Part shown: positions 53,821-62,644 of the stretch, piece by piece
How the letters are laid out: each line of letters starts with the position of its first letter
How positions within the stretch are numbered: the first letter of the stretch is position 1
Source of the DNA: Pelobacter seleniigenes DSM 18267
GTDB taxonomy: Bacteria; Desulfobacterota; Desulfuromonadia; Desulfuromonadales; Geopsychrobacteraceae
Reading direction: 5' to 3'
Assembly: GCF_000711225.1 (NCBI RefSeq)
Contig: NZ_JOMG01000002.1
Coordinates: forward strand, 2,864,501 to 2,928,500
DNA length: 64,000 nucleotides
Position numbers and translations under genes: made by a program
The notes under the pieces: model-generated
The model's database searches: none
Told to the model about the DNA's origin: nothing
The model's input: the letters and a program-made list of their open reading frames with translations, nothing else

Positions 53821-54250
53821 TCGTTCACACCTCCCACAGAATCGGCTTCAGTCGCAATTTGACGAGTTAACATGGAAAATTGTTTAGGAATAAACTTATA
53901 AATAATTTTCATTACATACTCATTTCGCCAGTCAGATGCCATACTCTCCTGTCTTGCCAATATAGCGCTCCCAGTGACGATGCTGCTAGTATATTTCAGA
54001 AGCCATTTCACGAGACTGGGCGACACAATACTGAGCCTTCTTCGCCGGAGACTGTAATCTCACTATCTGGAAATCCGAGTTTTCCGGATGGACACTAAGT
54101 AGTTGGGTGGCTCTAGCCGAATTGTCGTCTGAAATGGGTTTCATTCGGATGAAATATTATTTCGGACTTAGGATATTTCTACTGAACCATTTTTCGCTAC
54201 ATTAGAGCGAATAGTAAATCAAGGCCGATTCCAATCGTAGGAAGCGTATT
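53821..54250. other. Gene-free interval with a degenerate repeat end
   Basis: No gene. GTTTTCCGGATGG at 54079-54091 resembles the right end of the MITE-like repeats at 24898 and 49561, and the adjacent TCTGGAAATCCGAG is a weak inverted partner. It may be a solo or decayed copy. No clear promoter or terminator was identified. Confidence 0.35.
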
Positions 54251-55891
54251 CTATTGTTTAAACTCACCGCGACTCTGCTTGCCGTCGCGCCGCCAGGCTC
54301 CGACAGCAACCAAAAAAGCACCGAAAATACCAACGTAAATTATGACTTCACCAAGGTAATGATGCCAGCCGAGGATCGGTGCATCTACCAACAAGGCACC
54401 GCCGATGATCAGTGCGGCAGAAACTATGGCACCAGTTAGCCGTTCAAGATTGCGGCCGACACGTCTGCCCAAAGCTTCCATGGCCGGAGTCTGGATCCGC
54501 CCCAGATCACCGTCGGCAATGCGACGAAGCATACGGCGCGTATCCCCAGGAGCTTCACTGACCAGGCGTTCCAGATCGCGAGCCAGGGTGCCTGTTTTCT
54601 CCTTGATCCTCTCAATGGAAAATTGCTGCTCGCTCAGGCGCGTGATCTGGTCACGAAACGATTCCAGGTAATTATGTTTGGGATCAAGTTGACGAATCAT
54701 CGCTTCGAGGATGACGAAGGCTCGGGTAAGCAGAAAAAACTCGCCGGGGTTGTGAACCCCGTGCTGGCTTCCTGCTCGGATCAGGGAGTCAAGAACATCG
54801 CCAACACAAACATCAGCCAATTTCCCACGGTGAAGTTCCTGTAGAACGGCCTTGATGTCTAGCAACAGCGCCCCACGGTTGACCTCTTCGCGCCCACGCG
54901 GTGCCATTTCCAAATAGGCTCGTTTGGCGCCAAGTGCGTCGTTCTTGACGATCGCCTCAAGAAGGAGTTTCAGCGATTCACGCATCGCGACATCTAGTTC
55001 TCCGACCATGCCGAAATCAAGCAGAGAGAGGTGACCATCAGGGAGGACAAAGACATTGCCGGGATGCGGGTCGGCGTGGAATAGCCCGTCTTCAAAGATC
55101 GTTTGCAGCATCAATCGAACCAAGGTGTTAATTAGGCGTGGCATTTCATCTGGGTGCTTTTGGGCATAGCAGTTCACCGGTTCCCCGTCGGAAAACTCCA
55201 TGGTGAGAACTTTGGCGCTCGACCATTTCCTGAACACCTTCGGTATCCAGAGGTCTGTGACATCGGCCAGAGCAATTCGGAAAAGAGTGATGGACCGTGC
55301 TTCGCGACGAAAATCAGTTTCGCGGTTCAGGCTGGCGGAGAATTCCTGGACCAACAGCGGCAAGTCGAAGGATACTAACGAAGGATAGAATCGTTCCCCA
55401 AATGCAACCAGAGATGTGAGCGCTCTCATGTCGGTGGCGATTATTGCGTCCAGTTCAGGCCTTTGAACCTTTACCGCCACGCGCCGTCCATTCAGTAAGG
55501 TCGCTTCGTGTACCTGGGCGATTGTGGCAGCAGCAATAGGGATTTCATTGAAGGTGGCGAAGATCTCCGCCATTGGCGCACCTAGTTCGGCTTCGATAGT
55601 GACGCGTATGGCATCAATACCAAGCGCTGGCAGCTGGTCGTGAAGCAGTTCCAGTTCCTGAATGTAGGCATCCGGTAGCAGGTCACGACGCAAGGCCAGG
55701 ACCTGGCCGAGCTTGAGATAGGTCAGTCCCAACTCCTGGAAGGCTTCTCTCACCTCTCTCGGAGACGGACAATATGATATGCCGCGCAATACTCCGAGGA
55801 ACTTGTGCCGGGCAAGGACCTTCAATATTTGCAGCAGCCGGGGTGCTGCTCGCCAAGAGTTTCTTTTCTCCAGTTTGATCAGCCCAGCCAT
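54251..55891 (-). CDS. ABC1/UbiB family atypical kinase
   Basis: This 546-residue protein has the KxGQ motif KLGQ at 60-63, the Ala-rich loop IAAATIAQVHEA near 119-130, Lys141 in VKVQRP, HADPHPGN at 272-279 and the DFG Asp292. Two C-terminal hydrophobic helices (ALIIGGALLVDAPILGW and GEVIIYVGIFGAFLVAVGAW) anchor it in the membrane. UbiB-type proteins support quinone or other isoprenoid lipid biosynthesis through ATPase activity. No quinone genes are adjacent. Confidence 0.9.
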   Translation of the reverse strand: MAGLIKLEKRNSWRAAPRLLQILKVLARHKFLGVLRGISYCPSPREVREAFQELGLTYLKLGQVLALRRDLLPDAYIQELELLHDQLPALGIDAIRVTIEAELGAPMAEIFATFNEIPIAAATIAQVHEATLLNGRRVAVKVQRPELDAIIATDMRALTSLVAFGERFYPSLVSFDLPLLVQEFSASLNRETDFRREARSITLFRIALADVTDLWIPKVFRKWSSAKVLTMEFSDGEPVNCYAQKHPDEMPRLINTLVRLMLQTIFEDGLFHADPHPGNVFVLPDGHLSLLDFGMVGELDVAMRESLKLLLEAIVKNDALGAKRAYLEMAPRGREEVNRGALLLDIKAVLQELHRGKLADVCVGDVLDSLIRAGSQHGVHNPGEFFLLTRAFVILEAMIRQLDPKHNYLESFRDQITRLSEQQFSIERIKEKTGTLARDLERLVSEAPGDTRRMLRRIADGDLGRIQTPAMEALGRRVGRNLERLTGAIVSAALIIGGALLVDAPILGWHHYLGEVIIYVGIFGAFLVAVGAWRRDGKQSRGEFKQ

Positions 55892-56396
55892 AGAACGCCC
55901 CCAATTGTCACTGATTTGAGAGTGTTTTGAAAGCTAAGAAAAGAGTCCACAACTTTAGCTTCTCCACTATAATTGCTGACACGGCCCATCCTTTTGCCTG
56001 TGAAACCAGCCTGAACACATATTAATAGAGCAACAAGCGTGCCTAATGTCACTTTTGGTTGCGGTGGATACAGGGGCCGTTCAGCAGGGGGGAACCCCGA
56101 GAAATTAAATAAGGACGGAGGAAAATTCCGTCAGCAGAAGCCATCATATCTAACGGCACTGTTAAATGTGGTGGGATATTTTATGGATTTCATTTTTCCT
56201 GATGGTTTTCTCTGCCGCATTTCACGCAGCTTTTCAACCCTTCACTCTCTTAGAATCCCTTGATTTCCCCCCGGCACATGAATTGCTAGGTTTAAAGTGA
56301 GGCGATCTTTTTAAGGTCAAAAACCTATGGTGAATAGCGCTAATTCAGATGAATTAGCCTGGGAAGATGGTTATCAAGATTTGCAGGAGGATATGT
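55892..56396. other. Gene-free interval upstream of the TPR gene
   Basis: About 500 bases with no supported gene. A GACGGA/TCCGTC hairpin and G-rich runs lie near 56080-56140, but I cannot match them to a known RNA class. GGAGGAT at the end is the ribosome site of the TPR gene. Confidence 0.35.
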
Positions 56397-56837
56397 ATGC
56401 CATCAACGCAAACGTACCAGACCCAGGAAGGAATTGCTCAAGTCAAGCTGGGGAATACTTTTCTCGGGCTCAAACTATTAAATAGTGCTGCTAACGACGA
56501 TCAGTCGCCAGAGGCGAAAGCTTGGTTTGGTTACTGCCTGGCGGTTGAAAAAAAACAGTACGTGAAGGGGCTACTTCTATGCCTTGAGGCAAAACAAAGC
56601 CAGCCTGAAAACTCGGATGTTTGTCTCGCCGCGGCCCGACTCTACCTCATTGCGGGGAACCGTGCGTCAGCCGTTAAGTCACTCCAGCAGGGGTTGGCCC
56701 TGAGGCCTAACCCGGAGATATCAAGACTTCTAAACGCAATCGGCGTTCGTAAAAAAACGGTATTTCCGTTTTTGCCGAGAGCTGGTCTTGTCAACAGAGC
56801 TTCCGGGCTCCTGTTTTGCAAACTGGGGTGGCGCTAG
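56397..56837 (+). CDS. Tetratricopeptide-like protein
   Basis: The protein is 146 residues from the ATG at 56397, with GGAGG upstream. It has helical repeat units with TPR spacing (AKAWFGYCLAVEKKQYVKGL, then VCLAAARLYLIAGNRASAVK) and the tail RKKTVFPFLPR seen in small TPR proteins of Geobacter-like bacteria. After that tail the sequence departs from what I would expect. Probably a protein-interaction module; partner unknown. It is the last chromosomal gene before the tRNA-Asp junction. Confidence 0.7.
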   Translation: MPSTQTYQTQEGIAQVKLGNTFLGLKLLNSAANDDQSPEAKAWFGYCLAVEKKQYVKGLLLCLEAKQSQPENSDVCLAAARLYLIAGNRASAVKSLQQGLALRPNPEISRLLNAIGVRKKTVFPFLPRAGLVNRASGLLFCKLGWR

Positions 56838-56868
56838 AAGGACTCAATTGCACTGTCAATAAAACAAG

Positions 56869-56900
56869 AAAAACCCACGGATACAATTTCGTGGGTTTTT
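56869..56900. terminator. Bidirectional terminator
   Basis: AAAAACCCACG (56869-56879) pairs exactly with CGTGGGTTTTT (56890-56900) around a 10-base loop. The A-run and T-run make it work in both directions. It ends the TPR gene. Confidence 0.9.
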
Positions 56901-56950
56901 CCTGGAATGCCGCATTCGCAGCACATAAAATTATTCGACTACCAAATACG

Positions 56951-56983
56951 AAAAAAGCACTCAGCCAATGAAGGCTAAGTGCT
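56951..56983 (-). terminator. Terminator of the tRNA-Asp gene
   Basis: AGCACTCAGCC (56956-56966) pairs with GGCTAAGTGCT (56973-56983), one G-U. On the minus strand the stem is followed by six T. It sits nine bases beyond the tRNA 3' end, so it is the original chromosomal terminator of that tRNA. Confidence 0.85.
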
Positions 56984-56991
56984 TGATATAA

Positions 56992-57039
56992 TGGCGGGGC
57001 TGACGGGACTTGAACCCGCGACCCGGCGTGACAGGCCGG
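56992..57039 (-). other. 3' fragment of tRNA-Asp (GTC) forming an att junction
   Basis: The minus strand reads CCGGCCTGTCACGCCGG (anticodon stem-loop with GTC), then GTCGCGGGTTCAAGTCCCG (variable and T arms), then TCAGCCCCGCCA ending in encoded CCA. The D arm and 5' acceptor strand are absent; homology stops at the anticodon stem at 57039. The variable loop is two bases shorter than in E. coli tRNA-Asp. This is the pattern of a distal attachment site left by a tRNA-targeting integrative element; the intact tRNA should be beyond the right edge. Confidence 0.8.
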
Positions 57040-57196
57040 TTTTTATGAAATCCATAACTAGACGTATAATGATAAAAACTACTGTAAAATTGAGAATAAT
57101 TTGAGTATTATGGATTTTCATGATGTAATATATGGAAATAAATAGTCTTAAAATGATGGATCTTTAATGCTATGGATGGGCCGGTTTTGACCTCCG

Positions 57197-60100
57197 GTGT
57201 GGAGTATTGTGGTGGAGACTGGTTCGAAATACGATAACTCACCTCATTGTGCAAGGCTGATCAACTATATTGAGCAACTCAATATCCCGATCGTTCCGGA
57301 AAGCTTTAGACAGTTGCTTGAGTTTCTTGACGCTCCTCTTGGCCTGCAACATATCTTCTTTTCCCTTCAGGAATTTTCTGTAGTCTCCTCCTACGTTATT
57401 GAGGTAACTCGTGGACCTCGCTGGAGATGGATTGTTGAGGTAATTTCGTCCCCAGCTGAGACCTGCCAGGAGTTCATCAAGGTCAAGAAATCTATAACTG
57501 ATCACTTAATGGATGACCTAATATTTAGGTTCACCAAGAACCCTGGAACTACCCGAAATACCAGTTTGGCTCTGCTAGTAAAAACAAAACCGTTGTTTTC
57601 AATGCTTGGCTGCCGACCTATGCTTAAGTCGAATGTCAAAGCCTACCATCGCCTTCAAGCGCAGGCACTTATTGCATATCTAAGTTTTCAGAGAGAAAAG
57701 AGGCGCGGGAGATACATTCTCGCGCACGGCAAAGTCGAGAAGGAAGGTTTGGATGCTGTTCGGAAATTGGCATCGGCTGATTTTCAAAACAATCTCGAAA
57801 ATTTCCCGTCAAAGTCTTTGACGCCGGAACAGTATCTGCGGATGGTTGAAAATCTCCAAAATTTTCCAGAACTAAATAAGATCAAGACATTTATTGAACA
57901 ATCAATTTCGTTTAGCAGGGGGGTGTGCAAGAAAGTTGGGCGACCGGAAATCAAGGAGATTCCATACGAGGACAATCATGTTACGGACTTTTTCAGCGAT
58001 GAAAATAAAGGTCTCAAAGATGAATGGAACGCCTGGAAATATCTCAAGTGGGCACCCTTTAAGGGGGACAATGTCAATAAGGCTTATAACGTCTTATCTC
58101 TGTCTGGAGATATAACGTATGAGTATTGCAGGTCCTCTCCTCGTCAACTTGTGCAGGCGAGTAAAGCAATCGGAAAAGAAAATCAGCGACTGTCGTTTTC
58201 TTGGTCGGAGCTGTCACAATATGATTTGGTTTCACTATTCCGTGAGATAACAGCAAACCAGCATCCAGACATTGCCGGCACTCTCGCTAATGCGTACCTG
58301 CATTTAATGCTGTGGGCTGGAATGACATCAAGGGAGATAGTGAGGGTGCAAGTTAATTCTGCATCGGCAGAAAAGAATGTGTACTTTACAGATACAGGAA
58401 AATTACGCCTTACTTCGCGCGGACCTAGGCTCAGCAAAGATACATCCACGTATACCTCAGTTCATCGAATATGCAAGCAAGATTACATTGACCTCCCTTT
58501 GCCGGAATGTGCCAAGCAGGCGATCAATTCAGCTTTGTGCGCTGAACCGCGACTCTTTGCCTTGCCTGCCAGAAAGGTTGATCAGTTATGCCAGGCAAGA
58601 GTTAGCGCAATTAAACGCAAGGAAAATGCCAAGCATTTGACGTTGTCCCGAATTAGAAACTATCATTTCAGACGACTTTCCCGCTTGTCCAAATGCGATA
58701 TCTCAACCGCAGCGTTGACTCTGGGTAAGGATGATTTCCTGGCCAGAACTAAAATTCACTATGCCTCTTTTGACTCCGAGTTTTTGAGCGAAACTTTCCG
58801 GGAGTCGTGTTGCCAGATGCTTCAGTTGGCAGGTGTAGATACCGCATATCAACTCGTTGAACCTGCAGGCTCAACTCTGAATATTGGGACACCATTTCGT
58901 TTGACTAAAGGCATAATAGTAAGGACTGTCCGAAAACTGCAGAAAGAAATATCTGATGCTCGTCGCAATGTTTTTTCCCCTCAAGGGTTGATCCGCTTTC
59001 ACAACTTATATTCTGTCTATACGGCGTTATGTGTTTGTTTTTCAACTGGTCACCGAAGGGCAAAGACGCCCTTCATTCATTTTGATGAATGGGATCGCTT
59101 AACCGGGTTTGGATGCATTCGGGATAAAGACACTGCAGATTATCAACATAGTCGCCTAGTCTGGATCCCCAAAGTCTGTGCTAGACAGCTGATGAACTAC
59201 GGTCAGCATCTTCGAAATCTCAAGCTGATATTTGATTCTCAGGAGAAAAATCTGCAAAAATTCCCCTATGGGGCTGTGGATTTTTTCTTTATAGATGGTA
59301 ATCGTTTAGATATAGGCTATAAGGTGTTTGCCGATGTACTTGCAACGTTGGGATATGACTTCGAGGGGCACCCTCATCGTCATTTCCTGAAAAGTGAGCT
59401 TCAGGAAAATGGTTGTGACACGGAGGTGCTAGAAGCATTTCTTGGTCATTGGCACACTGGTGAAGAACCATGGGTTCGGACATCTTCTCTTCATCCGGTG
59501 GATTTTAGGGCGGAACTGGAGCGGTGGCTCCCGTCTCTTCTGCATCAACTTGATTTTGTGCCAATCGAGGGGTTGCAAACCCCGGTCGGCTGCGAACTCA
59601 ATCTGGTTGTCCCTGACAAGCAGAAACGCGTTGCGGCTAACCATTGCCATGCGGTTGAATTCTGCAAGCCTCCTGGGAAGTTTTGGTTGGAACTTTTTTC
59701 AGGACGGAGGCAAGCAACTGAAGACTGGAGGTCTGTGTTTCGCACAGAGCAGCTTCAGACGCTGTTTCATTTGCAAAAGCATTTTCCCAAGCTGTATGAC
59801 GGTGAGGCTGGTTGTCAGGTTTCAGCCTCGCAGTTAGAAGCTTTTATCAAAGATTTATGTCCCTCCCCTCTGCACCCAGAAAAGAAGCATCGGCGATTGC
59901 ATTTTTTGAATTTTGCTCTGGCAAGTGGAGTTCAATGCCTTGGGTGGCAAACCTCTTTTCCCCAGGTTCCTAGGATCATTCCGACTGAAAGAAATCGAAT
60001 TCGCCCAAGTGCTCTAAGACGCATGGGCGGATTCAGGAGGTTGGAAGCTGCTTTTTTAAAGGACCTTGATGGACCGTTTCCCGCTGATCCACAGATCCAG

Positions 60101-62644
60101 ATTGGTCAGATTGCGCTCTGTGCATTCCTTTATGGGGGACTATTGCATGAAAAATGGATTAAGTCGCTGCCTAGCGCATTGTTGAACGGAAAAATTTATC
60201 AGCATCAGGGCTGGATGTGGCTGGATCTTGATTTCGGAAACGTAGAAGAAAACGAAACTTCTGAAAATCGCTTCAAGAGGCAATCGCGACCAGAATCGTA
60301 CCGGCGTTGGTTTCCAGATCCGTTAACGCAATTGTTAATTTGTCGCTGGCAGGAAAAAACAAAAAACAAGGAAAGGAAACCAGTAGAATCGGTTTGGGAT
60401 GCGATTTCTGCCTACCTCGGACGGATCGGTGAGAAATGCTCTCGAAGTCTAAGGGGGCTACTGTTTTCTGTGCGCCCGTACTACACATTAACACTTCCCT
60501 CGTTTCTTTGTGCGTATGCTGAAAATAATTTACCATCGGCAAGTATGCCAGATCAGATATTTTTAAGGTCATTGACTGGAGAGATCTTATCCACACCGAT
60601 TCAGCGAAGGACTCTTCCCCAATGCGATCCTGAAAAAACGCCAAATGAATATGTGACTGAGCAGCAAAAGGCTTATTTCAAACAATTCAAGATGATCTTT
60701 TCTGATGAAAAGAACGGTAAAGACAAAAAAGATCCACAAAAAGTACAAGGCGATATTGATAGTTTTCTGCGTGATAATGCTGAGCAGCTTAGCCCGATCC
60801 TGCAATTACTTGCCGTTTGGGCAAGGCAACTTCTGAACAAAAGCGAGTCCGAAAAAGAAAAAAGAGAAAAGACCGAGCCTTTGGCTGTTTCGTCAGTGCA
60901 CACCTATATCAACCTGATCGGTGAAAAGCTCCTCGCCATTTGTCGTGATCAGAATCCTCTTGAGTTCGATGTCTCTGAATACGTCGCCTTTTATGAGCGA
61001 CTAGATCGCGAGTTTGCCGATTGTGATGAGGGTGGTGATCAAGCCCTCGACGTAAATGGGACGGATCGTGCACCGATGGGACGTGTCGAGCAGTTTCATG
61101 GGCTTCTGGAACATTTCTATGGGGAACCTGAAATCGATATTACGGCAATAAGGGCTGCAAGAAAGGCTGGAAGGAAACCGCCGGCGGGTGCCATCAGCGT
61201 GAACCTGATTACCGAGCAGCAGTATGTGACAATTTTGCAGAATCTTGGCTGGGGGAAAAAAAGTCTTACACGCCTTGAAACTATGACATTGGTGGCAACC
61301 ATCCTTGCCTACAGAACTGGGCTGCGAAAGTCTGAGCTGCATGGCTTGACCCTGGCGGACGTGCATCTGGTGGAGAATTTGGAGGTTAATGTTTTCCCGA
61401 ACGATTATCGAGGGCTCAAAACAAGATCATCTGTTAGGCGTGTTCCTCTTTGCTTGTTGATTCACGATATGGACGAGTTGGAGTTTGTTACGGGCTGGAT
61501 TAGACGACGCCTGAAAGAATCCCCCTCGGGGATAACGAAGAGCCTGCCCCTGTTTACGATATCGCAAGTCTCTGAAAAGCTGGTAAGCGAGGTCAGTCTT
61601 TTGGGGAACGCTCGCCAGGAAATCAAGTTGGTGCTTAGTGATCAATCCGTGGTCTGGCACCACAACCGCGATAGTTTTCTCCATACACTGTATTTCATGT
61701 TGCTATTGCGGGACGATATCCCTATGTACTCTGTTCCCCATTTTCTACAAGGTGAGTGTTTTTCAGCGAAAGCAAGGCGTCAGCTTCGTGAACAATTGTT
61801 CACGAATGATGCTTCCGGGCGGAAGGTTTTGTTTGGTGCAGCGACACTTATGGGGCATGCGGATATCGAAGAAGGATTTCGGTCCTACTTTCACTTGACG
61901 GACTGGTTGCTGGGCTACTATCTGCGGCATCCAGCCCATCTTCCAAAACTTTCGAACACAGCTTTGATGAATTTAACCGATCAGCGCAAATCCAAATCCA
62001 GAGTCAGTCAATGGCAGTCTTCGGCAAGTCCGCTTTGCTCGGCATTAACAGCATATAGCGATACGGTCGATAGTCATCCTTTGATGGAGAAGGCTTTTAC
62101 TCCCCGCCGCAAGCCTGGTCGTAAAATCAAAGAGAAGGGTTTGCCCGAATTTGATGTCGCCCTCGCTGTCGCACAGATCGAATGTGGGGTGACTATCCCT
62201 AAAAGTTTGAAGGATGAGCTTACCGAGGTAAAGGATCTCTACGAGGAACTCCGAAGGTTAAGCCTTGCTAGACTGAAAAAATATCAGGATATGTGTCAAT
62301 ATGTAAAAGATTCTTATGTAGAGTATGCACATTATCTGGAGTGTACTGATGTAAATCGCGTCGCTGTATTGCGTAGATTGTCTGAAAAAATCGGAATCAC
62401 GGTCGATCTTTCGCAAGCAATCTATCATCGCTCACGCTACAATCATGATGATGTCGACTATCGTAGGTGGAGTAAATCACTCGGTGTAGAGTTGTCGCAG
62501 GGGACGGCGTGTCAGATTAAGGGAGGGATAGACTGTATTAGGTTTGGTGCGGCTGCCTTGCAGATTGGACCTAAGGGAAGTAAAGCTGATTCTTTGGTCC
62601 TTTTTGTATTTTTGTCAAATTTGATTTCTGCTATTAGGAAATGA
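57197..62644 (+). CDS. Giant multi-module tyrosine recombinase-like protein
   Basis: This 1815-residue protein is about five times the size of an ordinary integrase. Near the C terminus a full tyrosine-recombinase hexad is visible: Arg1377 (TGLRKSELHGLTLADV), Lys1408, His1488-x-x-Arg1491, His1554 (LMGHADIEEGF) and Tyr1564. A second module has Arg620 (STGHRRAK), Lys644, HPHRH (725-729) and FLGHWHTGEEPW, with Trp759 where the Tyr should be. A first module keeps Arg487 and Tyr522 (LGKDDFLARTKIHYASF) but lost box I Arg and the His. A fainter fourth unit lies at about 965-1130. GTG at 57197 is open-ended; GTG at 57212 has a better ribosome site. Confidence 0.8.
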   Translation: MWSIVVETGSKYDNSPHCARLINYIEQLNIPIVPESFRQLLEFLDAPLGLQHIFFSLQEFSVVSSYVIEVTRGPRWRWIVEVISSPAETCQEFIKVKKSITDHLMDDLIFRFTKNPGTTRNTSLALLVKTKPLFSMLGCRPMLKSNVKAYHRLQAQALIAYLSFQREKRRGRYILAHGKVEKEGLDAVRKLASADFQNNLENFPSKSLTPEQYLRMVENLQNFPELNKIKTFIEQSISFSRGVCKKVGRPEIKEIPYEDNHVTDFFSDENKGLKDEWNAWKYLKWAPFKGDNVNKAYNVLSLSGDITYEYCRSSPRQLVQASKAIGKENQRLSFSWSELSQYDLVSLFREITANQHPDIAGTLANAYLHLMLWAGMTSREIVRVQVNSASAEKNVYFTDTGKLRLTSRGPRLSKDTSTYTSVHRICKQDYIDLPLPECAKQAINSALCAEPRLFALPARKVDQLCQARVSAIKRKENAKHLTLSRIRNYHFRRLSRLSKCDISTAALTLGKDDFLARTKIHYASFDSEFLSETFRESCCQMLQLAGVDTAYQLVEPAGSTLNIGTPFRLTKGIIVRTVRKLQKEISDARRNVFSPQGLIRFHNLYSVYTALCVCFSTGHRRAKTPFIHFDEWDRLTGFGCIRDKDTADYQHSRLVWIPKVCARQLMNYGQHLRNLKLIFDSQEKNLQKFPYGAVDFFFIDGNRLDIGYKVFADVLATLGYDFEGHPHRHFLKSELQENGCDTEVLEAFLGHWHTGEEPWVRTSSLHPVDFRAELERWLPSLLHQLDFVPIEGLQTPVGCELNLVVPDKQKRVAANHCHAVEFCKPPGKFWLELFSGRRQATEDWRSVFRTEQLQTLFHLQKHFPKLYDGEAGCQVSASQLEAFIKDLCPSPLHPEKKHRRLHFLNFALASGVQCLGWQTSFPQVPRIIPTERNRIRPSALRRMGGFRRLEAAFLKDLDGPFPADPQIQIGQIALCAFLYGGLLHEKWIKSLPSALLNGKIYQHQGWMWLDLDFGNVEENETSENRFKRQSRPESYRRWFPDPLTQLLICRWQEKTKNKERKPVESVWDAISAYLGRIGEKCSRSLRGLLFSVRPYYTLTLPSFLCAYAENNLPSASMPDQIFLRSLTGEILSTPIQRRTLPQCDPEKTPNEYVTEQQKAYFKQFKMIFSDEKNGKDKKDPQKVQGDIDSFLRDNAEQLSPILQLLAVWARQLLNKSESEKEKREKTEPLAVSSVHTYINLIGEKLLAICRDQNPLEFDVSEYVAFYERLDREFADCDEGGDQALDVNGTDRAPMGRVEQFHGLLEHFYGEPEIDITAIRAARKAGRKPPAGAISVNLITEQQYVTILQNLGWGKKSLTRLETMTLVATILAYRTGLRKSELHGLTLADVHLVENLEVNVFPNDYRGLKTRSSVRRVPLCLLIHDMDELEFVTGWIRRRLKESPSGITKSLPLFTISQVSEKLVSEVSLLGNARQEIKLVLSDQSVVWHHNRDSFLHTLYFMLLLRDDIPMYSVPHFLQGECFSAKARRQLREQLFTNDASGRKVLFGAATLMGHADIEEGFRSYFHLTDWLLGYYLRHPAHLPKLSNTALMNLTDQRKSKSRVSQWQSSASPLCSALTAYSDTVDSHPLMEKAFTPRRKPGRKIKEKGLPEFDVALAVAQIECGVTIPKSLKDELTEVKDLYEELRRLSLARLKKYQDMCQYVKDSYVEYAHYLECTDVNRVAVLRRLSEKIGITVDLSQAIYHRSRYNHDDVDYRRWSKSLGVELSQGTACQIKGGIDCIRFGAAALQIGPKGSKADSLVLFVFLSNLISAIRK

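Noticed and set aside
56040-56150. G-rich structured leader considered as a riboswitch
   Set aside because: No match to the conserved cores of c-di-GMP, cobalamin or other riboswitches that I could recognise.
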